Part shown: positions 12,629 to 23,755 of the stretch, in pieces
Layout: each line of letters starts with the position of its first letter
Position numbering within the stretch: the stretch's first letter is position 1
Assembly (NCBI RefSeq): GCF_009730915.1
Contig: NC_052475.1
Location: forward strand, 20,146,285-20,210,284
Direction of reading: 5' to 3'
Origin: Dioscorea cayenensis subsp. rotundata
Lineage: Eukaryota > Streptophyta > Magnoliopsida > Dioscoreales > Dioscoreaceae
DNA: 64,000 nt
Notes under the pieces: model-generated
What the model was told of the DNA's origin: nothing
What the model saw: only the letters and a program-made list of their open reading frames with translations
The model's database searches: none
Program-made: the position numbers and the translations under genes

Positions 12629-13628
12629 NNNNNNNNNNNNNNNNNNNNNNNNNNNNNNNNNNNNNNNNNNNNNNNNNNNNNNNNNNNNNNNNNNNNNNNN
12701 NNNNNNNNNNNNNNNNNNNNNNNNNNNNNNNNNNNNNNNNNNNNNNNNNNNNNNNNNNNNNNNNNNNNNNNNNNNNNNNNNNNNNNNNNNNNNNNNNNNN
12801 NNNNNNNNNNNNNNNNNNNNNNNNNNNNNNNNNNNNNNNNNNNNNNNNNNNNNNNNNNNNNNNNNNNNNNNNNNNNNNNNNNNNNNNNNNNNNNNNNNNN
12901 NNNNNNNNNNNNNNNNNNNNNNNNNNNNNNNNNNNNNNNNNNNNNNNNNNNNNNNNNNNNNNNNNNNNNNNNNNNNNNNNNNNNNNNNNNNNNNNNNNNN
13001 NNNNNNNNNNNNNNNNNNNNNNNNNNNNNNNNNNNNNNNNNNNNNNNNNNNNNNNNNNNNNNNNNNNNNNNNNNNNNNNNNNNNNNNNNNNNNNNNNNNN
13101 NNNNNNNNNNNNNNNNNNNNNNNNNNNNNNNNNNNNNNNNNNNNNNNNNNNNNNNNNNNNNNNNNNNNNNNNNNNNNNNNNNNNNNNNNNNNNNNNNNNN
13201 NNNNNNNNNNNNNNNNNNNNNNNNNNNNNNNNNNNNNNNNNNNNNNNNNNNNNNNNNNNNNNNNNNNNNNNNNNNNNNNNNNNNNNNNNNNNNNNNNNNN
13301 NNNNNNNNNNNNNNNNNNNNNNNNNNNNNNNNNNNNNNNNNNNNNNNNNNNNNNNNNNNNNNNNNNNNNNNNNNNNNNNNNNNNNNNNNNNNNNNNNNNN
13401 NNNNNNNNNNNNNNNNNNNNNNNNNNNNNNNNNNNNNNNNNNNNNNNNNNNNNNNNNNNNNNNNNNNNNNNNNNNNNNNNNNNNNNNNNNNNNNNNNNNN
13501 NNNNNNNNNNNNNNNNNNNNNNNNNNNNNNNNNNNNNNNNNNNNNNNNNNNNNNNNNNNNNNNNNNNNNNNNNNNNNNNNNNNNNNNNNNNNNNNNNNNN
13601 NNNNNNNNNNNNNNNNNNNNNNNNNNNN
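12629..13628. other. Assembly gap, exactly 1000 N
   Basis: The run is exactly 1000 N, most likely a fixed-size placeholder, so the true distance is unknown. Confidence 1.
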
Positions 13629-14243
13629 TACCAACTTTTTATAATAAAAGTGGTTCTAAAGTATTTATTATAGATTATAAACTTCTACTTTTTCCAACCC
13701 ATTCAAATTGATTGATCCATTTTCTATTTAAGCTTTGAATTCAAATCATTGTAGTAAGTTATTTAAAGTATTTTATGGTGTACTATCATAATTGTCATAA
13801 CCCATAGCTGCAGTTTGATAGTCTCTGAAGAAAAAAAAAGAAGGAATTAAAGTTGTGTTAAGGACCATAAATGGGCAAGCTAAGATTTTCTCCCTATCTT
13901 TTTCCATATAATATAACTGGTTATAGAGATATGATAATATAATTTGTATTTGATACAATTTTTTAAAAATATATCTATTTTTTAATATAATTTTTATAAG
14001 TTTTTAATAGAAGTTAAGATAATGTAATATAATAAAGATAATATAATATAACCCTTTATAGAAAGATGATAATCTAATATTGGAGATATATAACGGTTAT
14101 AGAGGATGATGAAAATAAATAAATTTTTTTAGAGGTTTAGATAATGTTATTTGTAGCTTATTATAATTCAAATTCATGAAAATATTATAAAACACAAATT
14201 TATATCCGTTTAACCACTTTTATCAATATATATATATATAAGA
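13629..14243. other. AT-rich intergenic sequence
   Basis: Contains recurrent ATAATATAA-type low-complexity sequence and a short (TA)n run near 14230. No gene seen. Confidence 0.6.
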
Positions 14244-14249
14244 ATGGAA

Positions 14250-14580
14250 TTACAGAGATTGATCGGTTGGCGACTAGACCGTCGGTGGACTGGTGGCCGG
14301 TCATCGGAGACTGGCCGGACCGCCAGCGTCTTACCAAAGGCCAGCCGAATGATGGCCGAACCACCGGTGGCCGGTCATCGGAGGTCGGCCAGACCACCAA
14401 TGGATCACCGGCGTGACACCAGAGGCCAGTAGACCAGCCGACGCGTCATCGGAGGCTCCCGCCGGAACACCGTGGATCATTGGCGTGTCACCGGAGACCG
14501 GGTGGATCGGGTGGCCTGATCGGTGGCCGTGGATCGGTGGTCGACCGCCCGGCAGACCGGTGGGATCGGGTGGCCGGATC
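14250..14580. repeat. GC-rich imperfect minisatellite island
   Basis: Variants of GGTGGCCGGTCATCGGAG recur at irregular spacing. They form a sharply GC-rich block inside very AT-rich DNA. Several overlapping frames stay open on both strands, as expected from GC-rich repeats. They show no recognised domain, so I do not call a gene. Confidence 0.65.
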
Positions 14581-14606
14581 AAAAAGAAAGAGACTTTTTA
14601 CAATGA

Positions 14607-14635
14607 AAAATATTCCACTAAGAGTGGAATATTTT
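14607..14635. repeat. Perfect 13-bp stem-loop
   Basis: AAAATATTCCACT (14607-14619) is followed by a 3-base loop and its exact complement (14623-14635). Right after it, TATGCCATAA and a later TTATGGCATA form a second inverted pair. This is probably part of a decayed MITE whose right end, ending CCAAACAGGGCC, lies near 14762. Confidence 0.6.
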
Positions 14636-14891
14636 GTTATGCCATAATTTTATACTCTAAAATAAGCACTCAAACAACTATTATGGCATAATTCTCAGAA
14701 AATATTAAATTATGACATATTGTACAGATTATACGATAATTCTATCCTATCCAAACAGGGCCAAGCATAATCATCTTCATCTAATCTAAAATAACATTAT
14801 CATCTTCATCTAATCTAAAAGAGCATTCTTTAGCTGCATTATGCCCATCTTTGAAAAATCCATCTAAATAAATAAAACTACCTGATATTGA

Positions 14892-15758
14892 TAGGAATGG
14901 GGTGGGGCGGGGGAACGGGACCCCGCCTCGACGGGGCGGGATTCTCGAAACATCCGCCCTGCTGGGCGGGAGCGGGAAAAATTCTCCTCGCCTAGCTGGG
15001 GCGGAGCGGGGCGGGGAATGAGTCTCCCGCCCCGCCTCCCATGGGATTCCCCAAAAGAATATATTATATATTTTTTAATATATTTATTAAAGATTATTTC
15101 AACATTAATATAATATTATATATATATATATAATCAATAAATATTTATTTGTTAATATTTTTTTAGTTATTATTATGGAACTCACAATTATTTCATACAA
15201 CTTATTAACTATTTAAATTTATATATTTCATTAAAAACATTTTTATTTAATAAAAATCTTAAATTATTTTTAATAAAAATTATTATATAATATATCTACA
15301 AAAATTAAAAATTCAAACTTCTAATTTTCAAATTTCTAATATTCATAAAAAAACTAATTATTTATTTAATTTAAAATGAATTGGATAATTAGGTAATTGT
15401 AATTTGTCTAGATATTCAAATATCCATGTGTTGCTACATATAAGCATTATATTTTTTTATTCAAATATCCATTTGTCTAGATTTTTTCATAATACATTAT
15501 ATTTTTTTATTTTCAATCGTATATTGCATCTTTTAGCATGTAGTAATATAAATGCATTAGAAATATTATAATTATTTATAGAAAAATTTTTATATTAATG
15601 TTTTGAGTGCAGGGGATTTCTGCAGTGGATCCCGCTGGGAAACGAGCTGGGAGGATTTTTTTCCCGCGGAATTTTAACTGGGAATCCCCGCCTCGTGGAG
15701 AGCGGGGGATGGGGACGGGATCCCATTCCCCCGCCACTCGCCTCCACCCCCATTCCTA
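14892..15758. mobile_element. Non-autonomous hAT-like transposon with GC-rich ends
   Basis: The ends are TAGGAATGGGG and, at the right, CCCCATTCCTA. They are flanked by 8-bp sequences GATATTGA (14884-14891) and CATATTGA (15759-15766) that match at seven of eight bases. TAG-type termini and 8-bp duplications are the hAT signature. About 150 bp at each end is extremely GC-rich; the core (about 15060-15610) is AT-rich. There is no transposase frame. A similar GC-rich terminus occurs at 42174-42229. Confidence 0.7.
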
Positions 15759-15979
15759 CATATTGAGTATATATGAACTATAAAATTTTATTTTTTTAAA
15801 TAAAAGAAGTAAACCATTAATCTAACTTTTTCTAAAGAAATATTTCATCATAAAAATTAGGTACTTTTAACTTTTAATAGCACACTACCTCTAATAAAAT
15901 CTGGACAACCACCTTTTATATTTTTAATATTATATACAATTACAATAAATCTTTATCTCAACTTTAAAATTGTTGATCA

Positions 15980-16173
15980 TGTTAGAGATAAGATATGCTT
16001 CTCAAGATAAGACTCATAGCAATGTATTAAAGATAGAAGTAGTTTATAGATAAGAATTAATATCCCTCTAACAATTGTAACCTTCTTGTAACCAACGCTG
16101 CGTTTTGCCAGCTATATAACAAAGCTACGCGGCCTCCGTGTGAGGTTAGAGAACGCTTCCACTAAAGTTTTCA
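15980..16173 (+). repeat. 5' LTR of the copia element
   Basis: 194 bp. It differs from the 3' LTR by two clear substitutions and by lacking a 14-bp duplication near the start. It contains a CTATATAACA box at about 16113 that could serve as its TATA element. Confidence 0.92.
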
Positions 16174-16218
16174 TGGTACCAGAGCATTCCTCCTCATAGA
16201 TACATCTACTAGCTGCCA

Positions 16219-19200
16219 TGAGCACATCTTCCTCCCTCGGCCCGCCGCACCTCGCCCGTCATGCTCCGGTGACGTAGAAGCTAGGCAAGAACAACTATTT
16301 ACTATGGAAGGCACAAGCCCTTCCCCACCGTGAGGGGAGCCCGGGATAGTTTGGCTACCTCGACGGCACTATCGTCGCGCCACCGTCGGAGATCAACATC
16401 AAAGATGGTGACAAGACTATAAAGGGACCAAATCCGCCAGACACCCGATGGATCGCCACCGATCGCTAAAGTCCTCTGATACCGATGTCGTCCCCCTGCC
16501 GCGCGACATCCTAACACAAGTTGTGTCGGGCCTCTACGCACATGCCTATGGACGACCTCGAGAAGATGTTCTCTTCAAGACTCGAGCCCGGCGATCAACA
16601 CTCGGATTGCTCTTTCCACTACAAAAAAAGGTAATATGACAGTTAATGAATATTTTACCAAGATGAAAGCTCTAGGTGATGAGGTTGCGGCTGCCGGAAA
16701 GCCACTCGACGATGAAGATATGGTGTCGTACATACTCGCCGGGCTTGACGCTGACTTTGAGCCGATTGTGTCGGCTTTAGCAGCCCGGGTGGAGCCGGTC
16801 AGTGTGGCCGAGCTCTACTCACAGATGCTGGGGTTTGAAGGCAGAGCAAATCTGCGACAAGGTGCATATCAAGCAAACTCTGCCTCGTTTGGACGAGGCG
16901 AAAACCAGCGTGGTCGAGGTCGCAATCGTGGCAATCCTCCTGCCAATCCTGGTCGTGGTCGCGGTGGAGGACGAGGTCCAACTGGTGGACGCGGAGGCGA
17001 ACGCCCCCATCTCGCCAACTCGCGGGCAAGATGGGGCACACGGGTTAGTATCTCTGCCGGCATCGCTATGATCCCGATTTCGCTCCACAGGAGAAGACCG
17101 TGATCACCGTCACGCAGCCCCTACGGGATTGACACTAAAACCGGTATGTTGATACCGTGCCACGGATCACGCTCACGGCGAATCTAGACAAGCTAAGCTG
17201 CTCGGGAGAGATACAACGGTGGAGATCGGATTCACACGGCCAACGGGACGGTATGCGATTAGTTATACCGGGTCACACTCATATTAACACTCCCGATCGC
17301 TCCTTTATCTTAATAATGTTTTGTTTACTCCCGATGCCAAGAAAAAAATTTGATATCTCGCCGCCGCTTTGTCGACGATAACTATGCCTTCTTTGAAATT
17401 CACTCCAAATTCTTTTTGATCAAGGATCAGGTCACGAGGAGAGTTCTACTTCAAGGCAAGCGTAGAGGTGGTCTGTATCCTTTGCCCTCATCATCATCAC
17501 CCCAGTCACAGAAGCAAGCTTTTAGTGTCACCAAACCTTCCTTGACTAGATGGCATGATAGGCTAGGTCATCCATCTAGTGCCATTGTTCGGCAAGTTAT
17601 TTCTAGAAATAAACTTTCGTTTTCTAAAGAGTCCAATAAAGTGTCAGTGTGTGATGCTTGTCAGCAGGCTAAGAGCCATCAGCTCCCCTATCCTAAGTCT
17701 TCAAGTGTCTCGGTTGCTCCATTAGAACTCGTGTTTTCCGATGTTTGGGGTCCTGCTCCTGATTCTGTGGGCAGAAAGAAATATTATGTGAGTTTTATTG
17801 ATAATTTTAGCAAGTTTACTTGGATATATTTGATTAAGCATAAGTCTGAAGTTCTGCAAAAGTTTCAAGAATTTCAAGTTCTTGTAGAAAGACTCCTAAA
17901 CCGGAAAATTATCACCATACAATCAGATTGGGGAGGAGAGTATGAGAAATTGAACTCCTACTTCTCAAAAATAGGTATCACACACCACGTCTCTTGCCCA
18001 CATGCCCATCAACAAAATGGGTCTGCCGAACGAAAACACCGACATATTGTTGAAGTTGGCTTGTCTCTCCTAGCTCATGCTTCCATGCCCCTTAAATTTT
18101 GGGACGAAGCTTTTATTACAGCCACATATCTCATTAATCGCACACCTAGCAAGCTCCTCCAATTTTCCACACCCTTGGAACGATTACTTGCCAAGAAACC
18201 AGATTACTCACTCCTTCGTGTGTTTGGGTGTGCGTGTTGGCCAAATCTTCGTCCATATAATACTCATAAACTCGAATTTCGATCCCAACAATGTGTGTTC
18301 CTTGGCTACAGTTTGCTACACAAAGGTTTTAAGTGCCTGCATGTGTCCACAGGTCGTGTATACATTTCCCGTGATGTCATCTTCGATGAAAATATCTTCC
18401 CTTTCACCAAACTTCATTCAAATGTCGGCCCTCTCCTTCGCTCCGAAATCCTTCTCTTCCCACATCTTCTTCCCAGTCCTGATCCCGGGGGACCAGTGTC
18501 AAGTGATCAGTTAACTAATGTGCATACTAACCCTCCTGATGTTGCTAATAATGTGAATACTAACCCTCCTGATGTTGCTAATAATTCTGGTGAAGTTGTG
18601 ACAGATTTTGAGCAAGAAACACATGAAGTCATAGAGCAAGCAGCAGTAGGAGGGTCTCTCTCAGGTTCAGTCCAGCAACCATCGGGATCGGTGTCTTACA
18701 CACCAGGCGTCAACCAGTCGGATGGAGGTGCCTTTCCCACGTCAATGTGGCAAGACCAGACTGGCGAGCAGGATCACCCTGACACGACTGTCGTGGGGAT
18801 GGGTGCTGCCACGGGATCTTCTGCCACACCGGAAACATCCGGACCAACTGCTCGGCCACACACAAGGTCACAAAGTGGAATTATCAAGCCTAAAATCTAT
18901 ACAGATGGGCACATCAGGTATAGTTATTTAACAACTACAGGTGAACCGCAAAGTGTAGATGAAGCACTAGCGGATCATAAATGGAGGCAAGCCATGGACT
19001 GTGAATTTGATGCATTAATAAAAAACAAGACTTGGCATCTTGTACCAGTCAAACAAGGAAGAAACATAATTGATTGCAAGTGGGTCTACAAGGTTAAGAG
19101 GAAAGCCGATGGATCACTAGACAGGTACAAGGCACGTTTAGTTGCCAAGGGATTTAAACAAAGGTATGGAATAGACTATGAGGACACCTTTAGTCCTGTA

Positions 19201-20475
19201 GTCAAAGCTGCAACCATTCGAACTGTTTTGTCTACTGCAGTAAGCAGAGGATGGTGTCTACGGCAACTAGATGTACAGAATGCGTTTCTTCATGGCGTTC
19301 TTGAGGAGGAGGTCTATATGAGGCAACCACCATGATATGAGGATCAGCGGAGACCACATTATGTATGTAAGTTGGATAAGGCACTCTATGGTCTTAAACA
19401 AGCTCTTAGAGCTTGGTTTGCTAGATTGAGTCAGAAACTGCAGCAACTTGGGTTTAATTCTTCTAAGGCAGATACCTCACTATTCCTCTATAGCAAAGAT
19501 TCAGTCACAATATTTTTATTAGTATACGTTGATGATATTATTGTGACAAGTTCATCACAAAGTGCAGTTACAGCTTTACTTAAAGATCTTGCAGCTGATT
19601 TTGCACTTAAGGATCTTGGTGATCTACATTATTTTTTGGGAATCAAGGTATCTAAAATGAAGGATGGTATTCTACTATCACAAGACAAATATACTTCAGA
19701 TTTGCTTAAGAAGGTCAATATGTCAAATTGCAAACCAGCAGTCACACCATTGTGCACATCAGAAAAGTTTTCTTTGCAACAAGGAGAAGCACTTGGAGCT
19801 GAGGATTCAACTCGATATAGAAGTGTGGTTGGAGCACTTCAGTACTTGACCCTCACTAGACCAGATATATCCTTCTTTGTGAACAAGGTGTGTTAGTTCC
19901 TTCACTCACCCACAACAGTTCATTGGACTGCTGTAAAACGAATTCTCAGATATCTCAAACATACTCTTGGTACTGGTTTAAAGATCAAGAAAAATTCGTC
20001 TATGCTTGTGAGTGCTTTCTCTGATGTTGATTGGGCAGGAAGTGTTGATGATTGACGCTCTACTAGTGGGTTTACAGTCTTTTTAGGATGTAATCTTATA
20101 TCTTGGAGTGCACGTAAACAAGCAACAGTATCAAGATCCAGTACAGAAGCGGAATACAAGTCACTGGCAAATGCAACAGCCGAAGTGATTTGGATACAAA
20201 CCTTGTTACAAGAATTGAAGATTTCAAGTCCACCAGCAGCACAACTTTGGTGCGATAATATAGGTGCGACCTATTTATCTGCAAACCCGGTGTTCCACGC
20301 TCGAACAAAACACATTGAAGTTGATTACCACTTTGTTCGTGAAAGAGTAGCGCAGAAGCTGTTAGATGTGCGGTTCATTTCAACCAATGATCAAGTTGCT
20401 GATGGATTCACAAAGGCTCTATGTGCTAAGAAGTTAGATATGTTTAAATACAATCTCAACTTATGTAAGTTATGA
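16219..20475 (+). pseudogene. copia gag-pol, multiply disrupted
   Basis: Gag begins at ATG 16219 but meets a TAG within 20 codons and shifts frame several times. A clean gag stretch lies at 16636-17040 (MTVNEYFTKMKALGDE, then an Arg/Gly-rich tail), followed by a broken zinc knuckle. The protease region (about 17120-17350) is out of frame. Pol is open from 17350 to 19335. It includes the integrase HHCC zinc module (WHDRLGH ... CDAC), the core with [18 protein letters not shown] and a downstream Glu near NGSAERKHR, and the start of RT. The frame is then cut by TGA at 19333-19335, TAG at 19894-19896 and TGA at 20053-20055. RT motif YVDDIIV lies after the first stop. RNase H motifs [12 protein letters not shown] and DVDWAG are also present. 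The last piece ends at 20475. Confidence 0.9.
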
Positions 20476-20486
20476 TTGAGAGGGGA

Positions 20487-20694
20487 TGTTAGAGATAAGA
20501 TGTTAGAGGTAAGATATGCTTCTCAAGATAAGACTCATAGCAATGTATTAAAGATATAAGTAGTTTATAGATAAGAATTAATATCCCTCTAACAATTGTA
20601 ACCTTCTTGTAACCAACGCTGCGTTTTGCTAGCTATATAACAAAGCTACGCGGCCTCCGTGTGAGGTTAGAGAACGCTTCCACTAAAGTTTTCA
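20487..20694 (+). repeat. 3' LTR of the copia element
   Basis: 208 bp. It carries a near-perfect tandem copy of the first 14 bases of the LTR (TGTTAGAGATAAGA then TGTTAGAGGTAAGA). The purine tract directly before 20487 supports this start over the internal repeat at 20501. Confidence 0.9.
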
Positions 20695-21127
20695 GATCAT
20701 TCTACACTAAAGAAAGTTATAAATATTTTTTTATTATCCTTCCATCATTATATGTGAATATAATTTTAAAAATTCCGTAAGAAACCAAAACCTTGTAAAA
20801 ATTTGAAAAATATGTATACATTGAAAGTTTGCGTAAATAAATAAAACTGCTATATATTAAATATATATTTTTAAAAAATGTAATTTGTTAAAAAAAAATA
20901 ATAATAAGTAGACAACAAATCCATCTTTTTCTGAAGAAATATTTAATCAGAAAACATATTTCAGTAATATATTTCACAATTCTTGACATCTTGCAAATAT
21001 ATTTCCCATACTCAAAATGATTTAAAAAAAGACATAATTAATTATTTTTTTCAAAATTTATACTAACTTTATAATATTTGTTTTTGGATATATTCAACCG
21101 CAGCGTTAGCGCAGGTCTTTAATCTAG
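20695..21127 (+). mobile_element. Helitron-like 3' terminus (plus strand)
   Basis: The sequence ends with a degenerate GC-rich hairpin region (21098-21114, CCGCAGCGTTAGCGCAGG), a short spacer and CTAG at 21124-21127 followed by T. This arrangement is typical of plant Helitron 3' ends. The left boundary was not found; the copia element may lie inside the Helitron. The hairpin is imperfect, so confidence is moderate. Confidence 0.5.
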
Positions 21128-22223
21128 TCTATATATTAATCTTATCCCCTTAAAATCTTCCCATCCAAGGTTTTCTTTAGAGAAACATATACCCCAACCA
21201 AATCTTATTATTTGCATGCATGCCATCAAATTTTTTAAAATTGGTTTATAGTAATTAATAGTCATTATTTTTTAAACTTTGTACTAAATGATATTAATAA
21301 TAAATGTTAATATTGTATAAATAAGTAATTATTATATAATTTTTGTTAATATGTCATATAGTTATATATTATTAAGAGTATATACATCTGGTTTACTAAC
21401 CATAAGTAACAAAACAAGTGTCGTAATACGACGAGGTTTAAGCATAGAAAATACTATGCAAAAATATTTTATAATATAACTGGATTGAGCTAATTTGCGA
21501 GTAAGATATTGAAAAATTATTGTAAAAGACTTAATTTCGTAATCTACATATAATATAAACATATAAACATATGGAGGAAAAAAAATCCATAATTCCTGCA
21601 ACGTTGATGCAGGCATGCATACTAGTATTTAATTAATTTTACGGAATGTTGATAATTTTATTATATTAAGAAGCACTTCTCTAGATAATTACTTTTAAAA
21701 TTTTAATTATTTAATCTTCATTATTATTAATTAATTAATGTTTAGCGATATCGGGTTGAACCGACAAGATTCTTTTGCAACTCCATTGTTCGTCCATAAA
21801 TAATAATATTTCATTGGCATTAATTTATTTCTGAAATAAAAAGCCAATATACAAGTTTAGTAATAAAAAAAGTCAGTGAGGAGTCAAAATGTTAGGTTCC
21901 AATATTTCCTAACTCAATGTTTGAGAATTGTGATTTATCCGCATTGCAAAAAATAAAATTATAATTATTTTTAACAAAATCTCAATAAATCATGAGTCAG
22001 AGATGTACATAATAAGTATGAAGATACTATTTTAATACTCATGTACTCTCATCTTGTGAGAGATAAAGTTCTAAATTAGTGCTAATAAATTAAAAAGTTG
22101 TTGCCAAAATCATAAAACTCTTAATCAATAATAATAAAGAATTAAGAGCTTTATAACATTTTTGAATATAAATCTTTCAACATTCACATATATAATCTTT
22201 GGTTTAATTGTTGTATGGTCCAC
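21128..22223. other. AT-rich intergenic sequence
   Basis: No gene or clear repeat recognised. Short frames here have no recognisable domain. Confidence 0.6.
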
Positions 22224-22470
22224 TCGTAATTGTATCTTTTCTCGTTTTTTAGTCTTCACAATATTTTTAGGTATAATTAAGTTCTCATATTTAGTCGAGT
22301 TGGGTCATTATAGTCCGCGGTGTAGATGGACAAGTGTAAATCGCAAGGTCTTAATTGTACCTAAAAATATTGCTGTGGACTAAAATGAACCAAACTTTCA
22401 AACCAAATATGAGGGACTTAATTGATCTACAAAAATATTAGAAAAACTAAAAAAGGCACATAATTATAGG
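22224..22470. mobile_element. MITE-like inverted-repeat element, copy 2
   Basis: 247 bp with imperfect inverted ends. It shares the ATATTTTTAGGTATAATTAAG core, an inner GTCGAGTTGGGTCATTATAG stretch and a complementary CTTAATTGTACCTAAAAAT arm with copy 1 at 11170-11414. Non-coding. Confidence 0.6.
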
Positions 22471-22701
22471 GGACACATGCTAATAATTAAAACCTATAAT
22501 TTTTTTGAAATCATATAAAAGTCTTGGATGAATATTGTACATGTGAATTTTAAAAGCCAACAAAAGAATTAAATGATCTTGCATAATTAAATATGGACAA
22601 ATCACATGGCCTTCATTTTTCATTATCACTCGATGTTAAAAGAAAATAAGAAATAGCCTATCATTCAACAACTAATAGATGAGAAATAATTCAATGGGTA
22701 A

Positions 22702-23160
22702 GGAGTGTTTGGTTGTCTTGAGTGGAATATGAGTAAGATGATGGAGAGTGAAATAGGAGTAAGAATGAAAAATGTGTTTGGTTGATAAGGATTGGAGAGT
22801 ATAATTTATTAAGAATAGAAAAAGTAAAAAAAAAAAAGTAAATATGATAAAATGACATGCAAATGAATATTATATAAATTAAAAAAAATTAATTAATTAT
22901 TATAAATAAATATTTAACTTTAAATAGCTCACCGAATCTCAAAATTTTTTTAATGTCATTAATTAGTAATTAATTAACTAAAATAAATAACTAATTACAT
23001 GTTTAAAGATATTTTAAATAAATAATTAATGATATTTTGTTAATATCATTAATTATTAATTAATTAACTATAATAAATAACTAATTAATTATTTAAATAA
23101 ATATTTAACTTTAATTATTAGTTATTATTAGTTCATTTTAATTATTAATTATTATTTTTA

Positions 23161-23194
<34 letters not shown>

Positions 23195-23414
23195 TTATTA
23201 AAATTAAATTATTATTTTAATTATTAAAAAAAAATTGGTCAATTTTTCCCTAAATAGTGAGATAATTCCTCCTATTTTGAGAGGATTGCTCACTCCCCAT
23301 GCACTCCCCATCTACTCCTCTCTCAATCCCACTTATGGCCATCCAAACAAAGGTTTGGATTTACTCCCCTCCCACTCCCACTCCCACTCCATGTATGTCA
23401 TTCAAACAACTCTT
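22702..23414. mobile_element. PIF/Harbinger-like non-autonomous element
   Basis: The left end is GGAGTGTTTGGTTGTC. The complement of the right end is AAGAGTTGTTTGAATGAC. TAA flanks both sides (22699-22701 and 23415-23417). The subterminal regions are rich in GGAGTGGGA-type repeats and their complement; the core is ATTAATTATT-rich. No transposase. Confidence 0.5.
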
Positions 23415-23514
23415 TAATGAATTGATGAGGTGGCATGGACATCAAACTTTAAGATAGTCTAATGGTTAAAGATGCCCTGGGACTAGGCACTACATTAATT
23501 ATACAAGATTGTTT

Positions 23515-23518
<4 letters not shown>

Positions 23519-23555
<37 letters not shown>
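23519..23555. repeat. (TA)n microsatellite
   Basis: A pure TA run of about 18 units lies about 200 bp upstream of the PMP22-like start codon. Confidence 0.95.
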
Positions 23556-23557
<2 letters not shown>

Positions 23558-23755
23558 CAATAACCAAATTTTCACATAATACCTGCAATTGTAAAAGAAG
23601 GTTATTAGTGAAAAAGTCGGTGCAAATTTACAATTTCTAACAAAACGCGGGAGTTATTTGCAAAAACAATATATATATCATAGGTCCATTAGATATTTTT
23701 AAAAACTATAGGACGCATCGCATCTCTCCCGGAACTGCGCCGGCGACGGAGGAGG

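Larger units (their letters stand above)
15980..20694 (+). mobile_element. Full-length Ty1/copia retrotransposon (inactive)
   Basis: LTRs of 194 bp (15980-16173) and 208 bp (20487-20694) start TGTTAGAG and end TTTTCA. The element is flanked by a perfect target duplication, GATCA (15975-15979 and 20695-20699). The primer-binding site at 16174-16185 reads TGGTACCAGAGC, one base from the tRNA-Met type. A purine tract, GAGAGGGGA, abuts the 3' LTR. The domain order gag, protease, integrase, RT, RNase H is that of copia elements. The short LTRs and 4.7-kb length fit the Ale/Retrofit lineage (inference). Stops and frameshifts in gag-pol make this copy unable to encode its proteins. Confidence 0.92.

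Noticed and set aside
12450..13711. Long open frames across 12.5-13.7 kb on both strands
   Set aside because: They consist almost entirely of N translated as X.
14200..14691. Overlapping Arg/Pro/Gly-rich frames on both strands
   Set aside because: All come from the GC-rich minisatellite; no start context, domain or codon signal supports a gene.
16799..17088. Several opposite-strand frames over the Arg/Gly-rich Gag tail
   Set aside because: Shadows of the copia gag; repetitive GGTCGNGGT codons keep other frames open.
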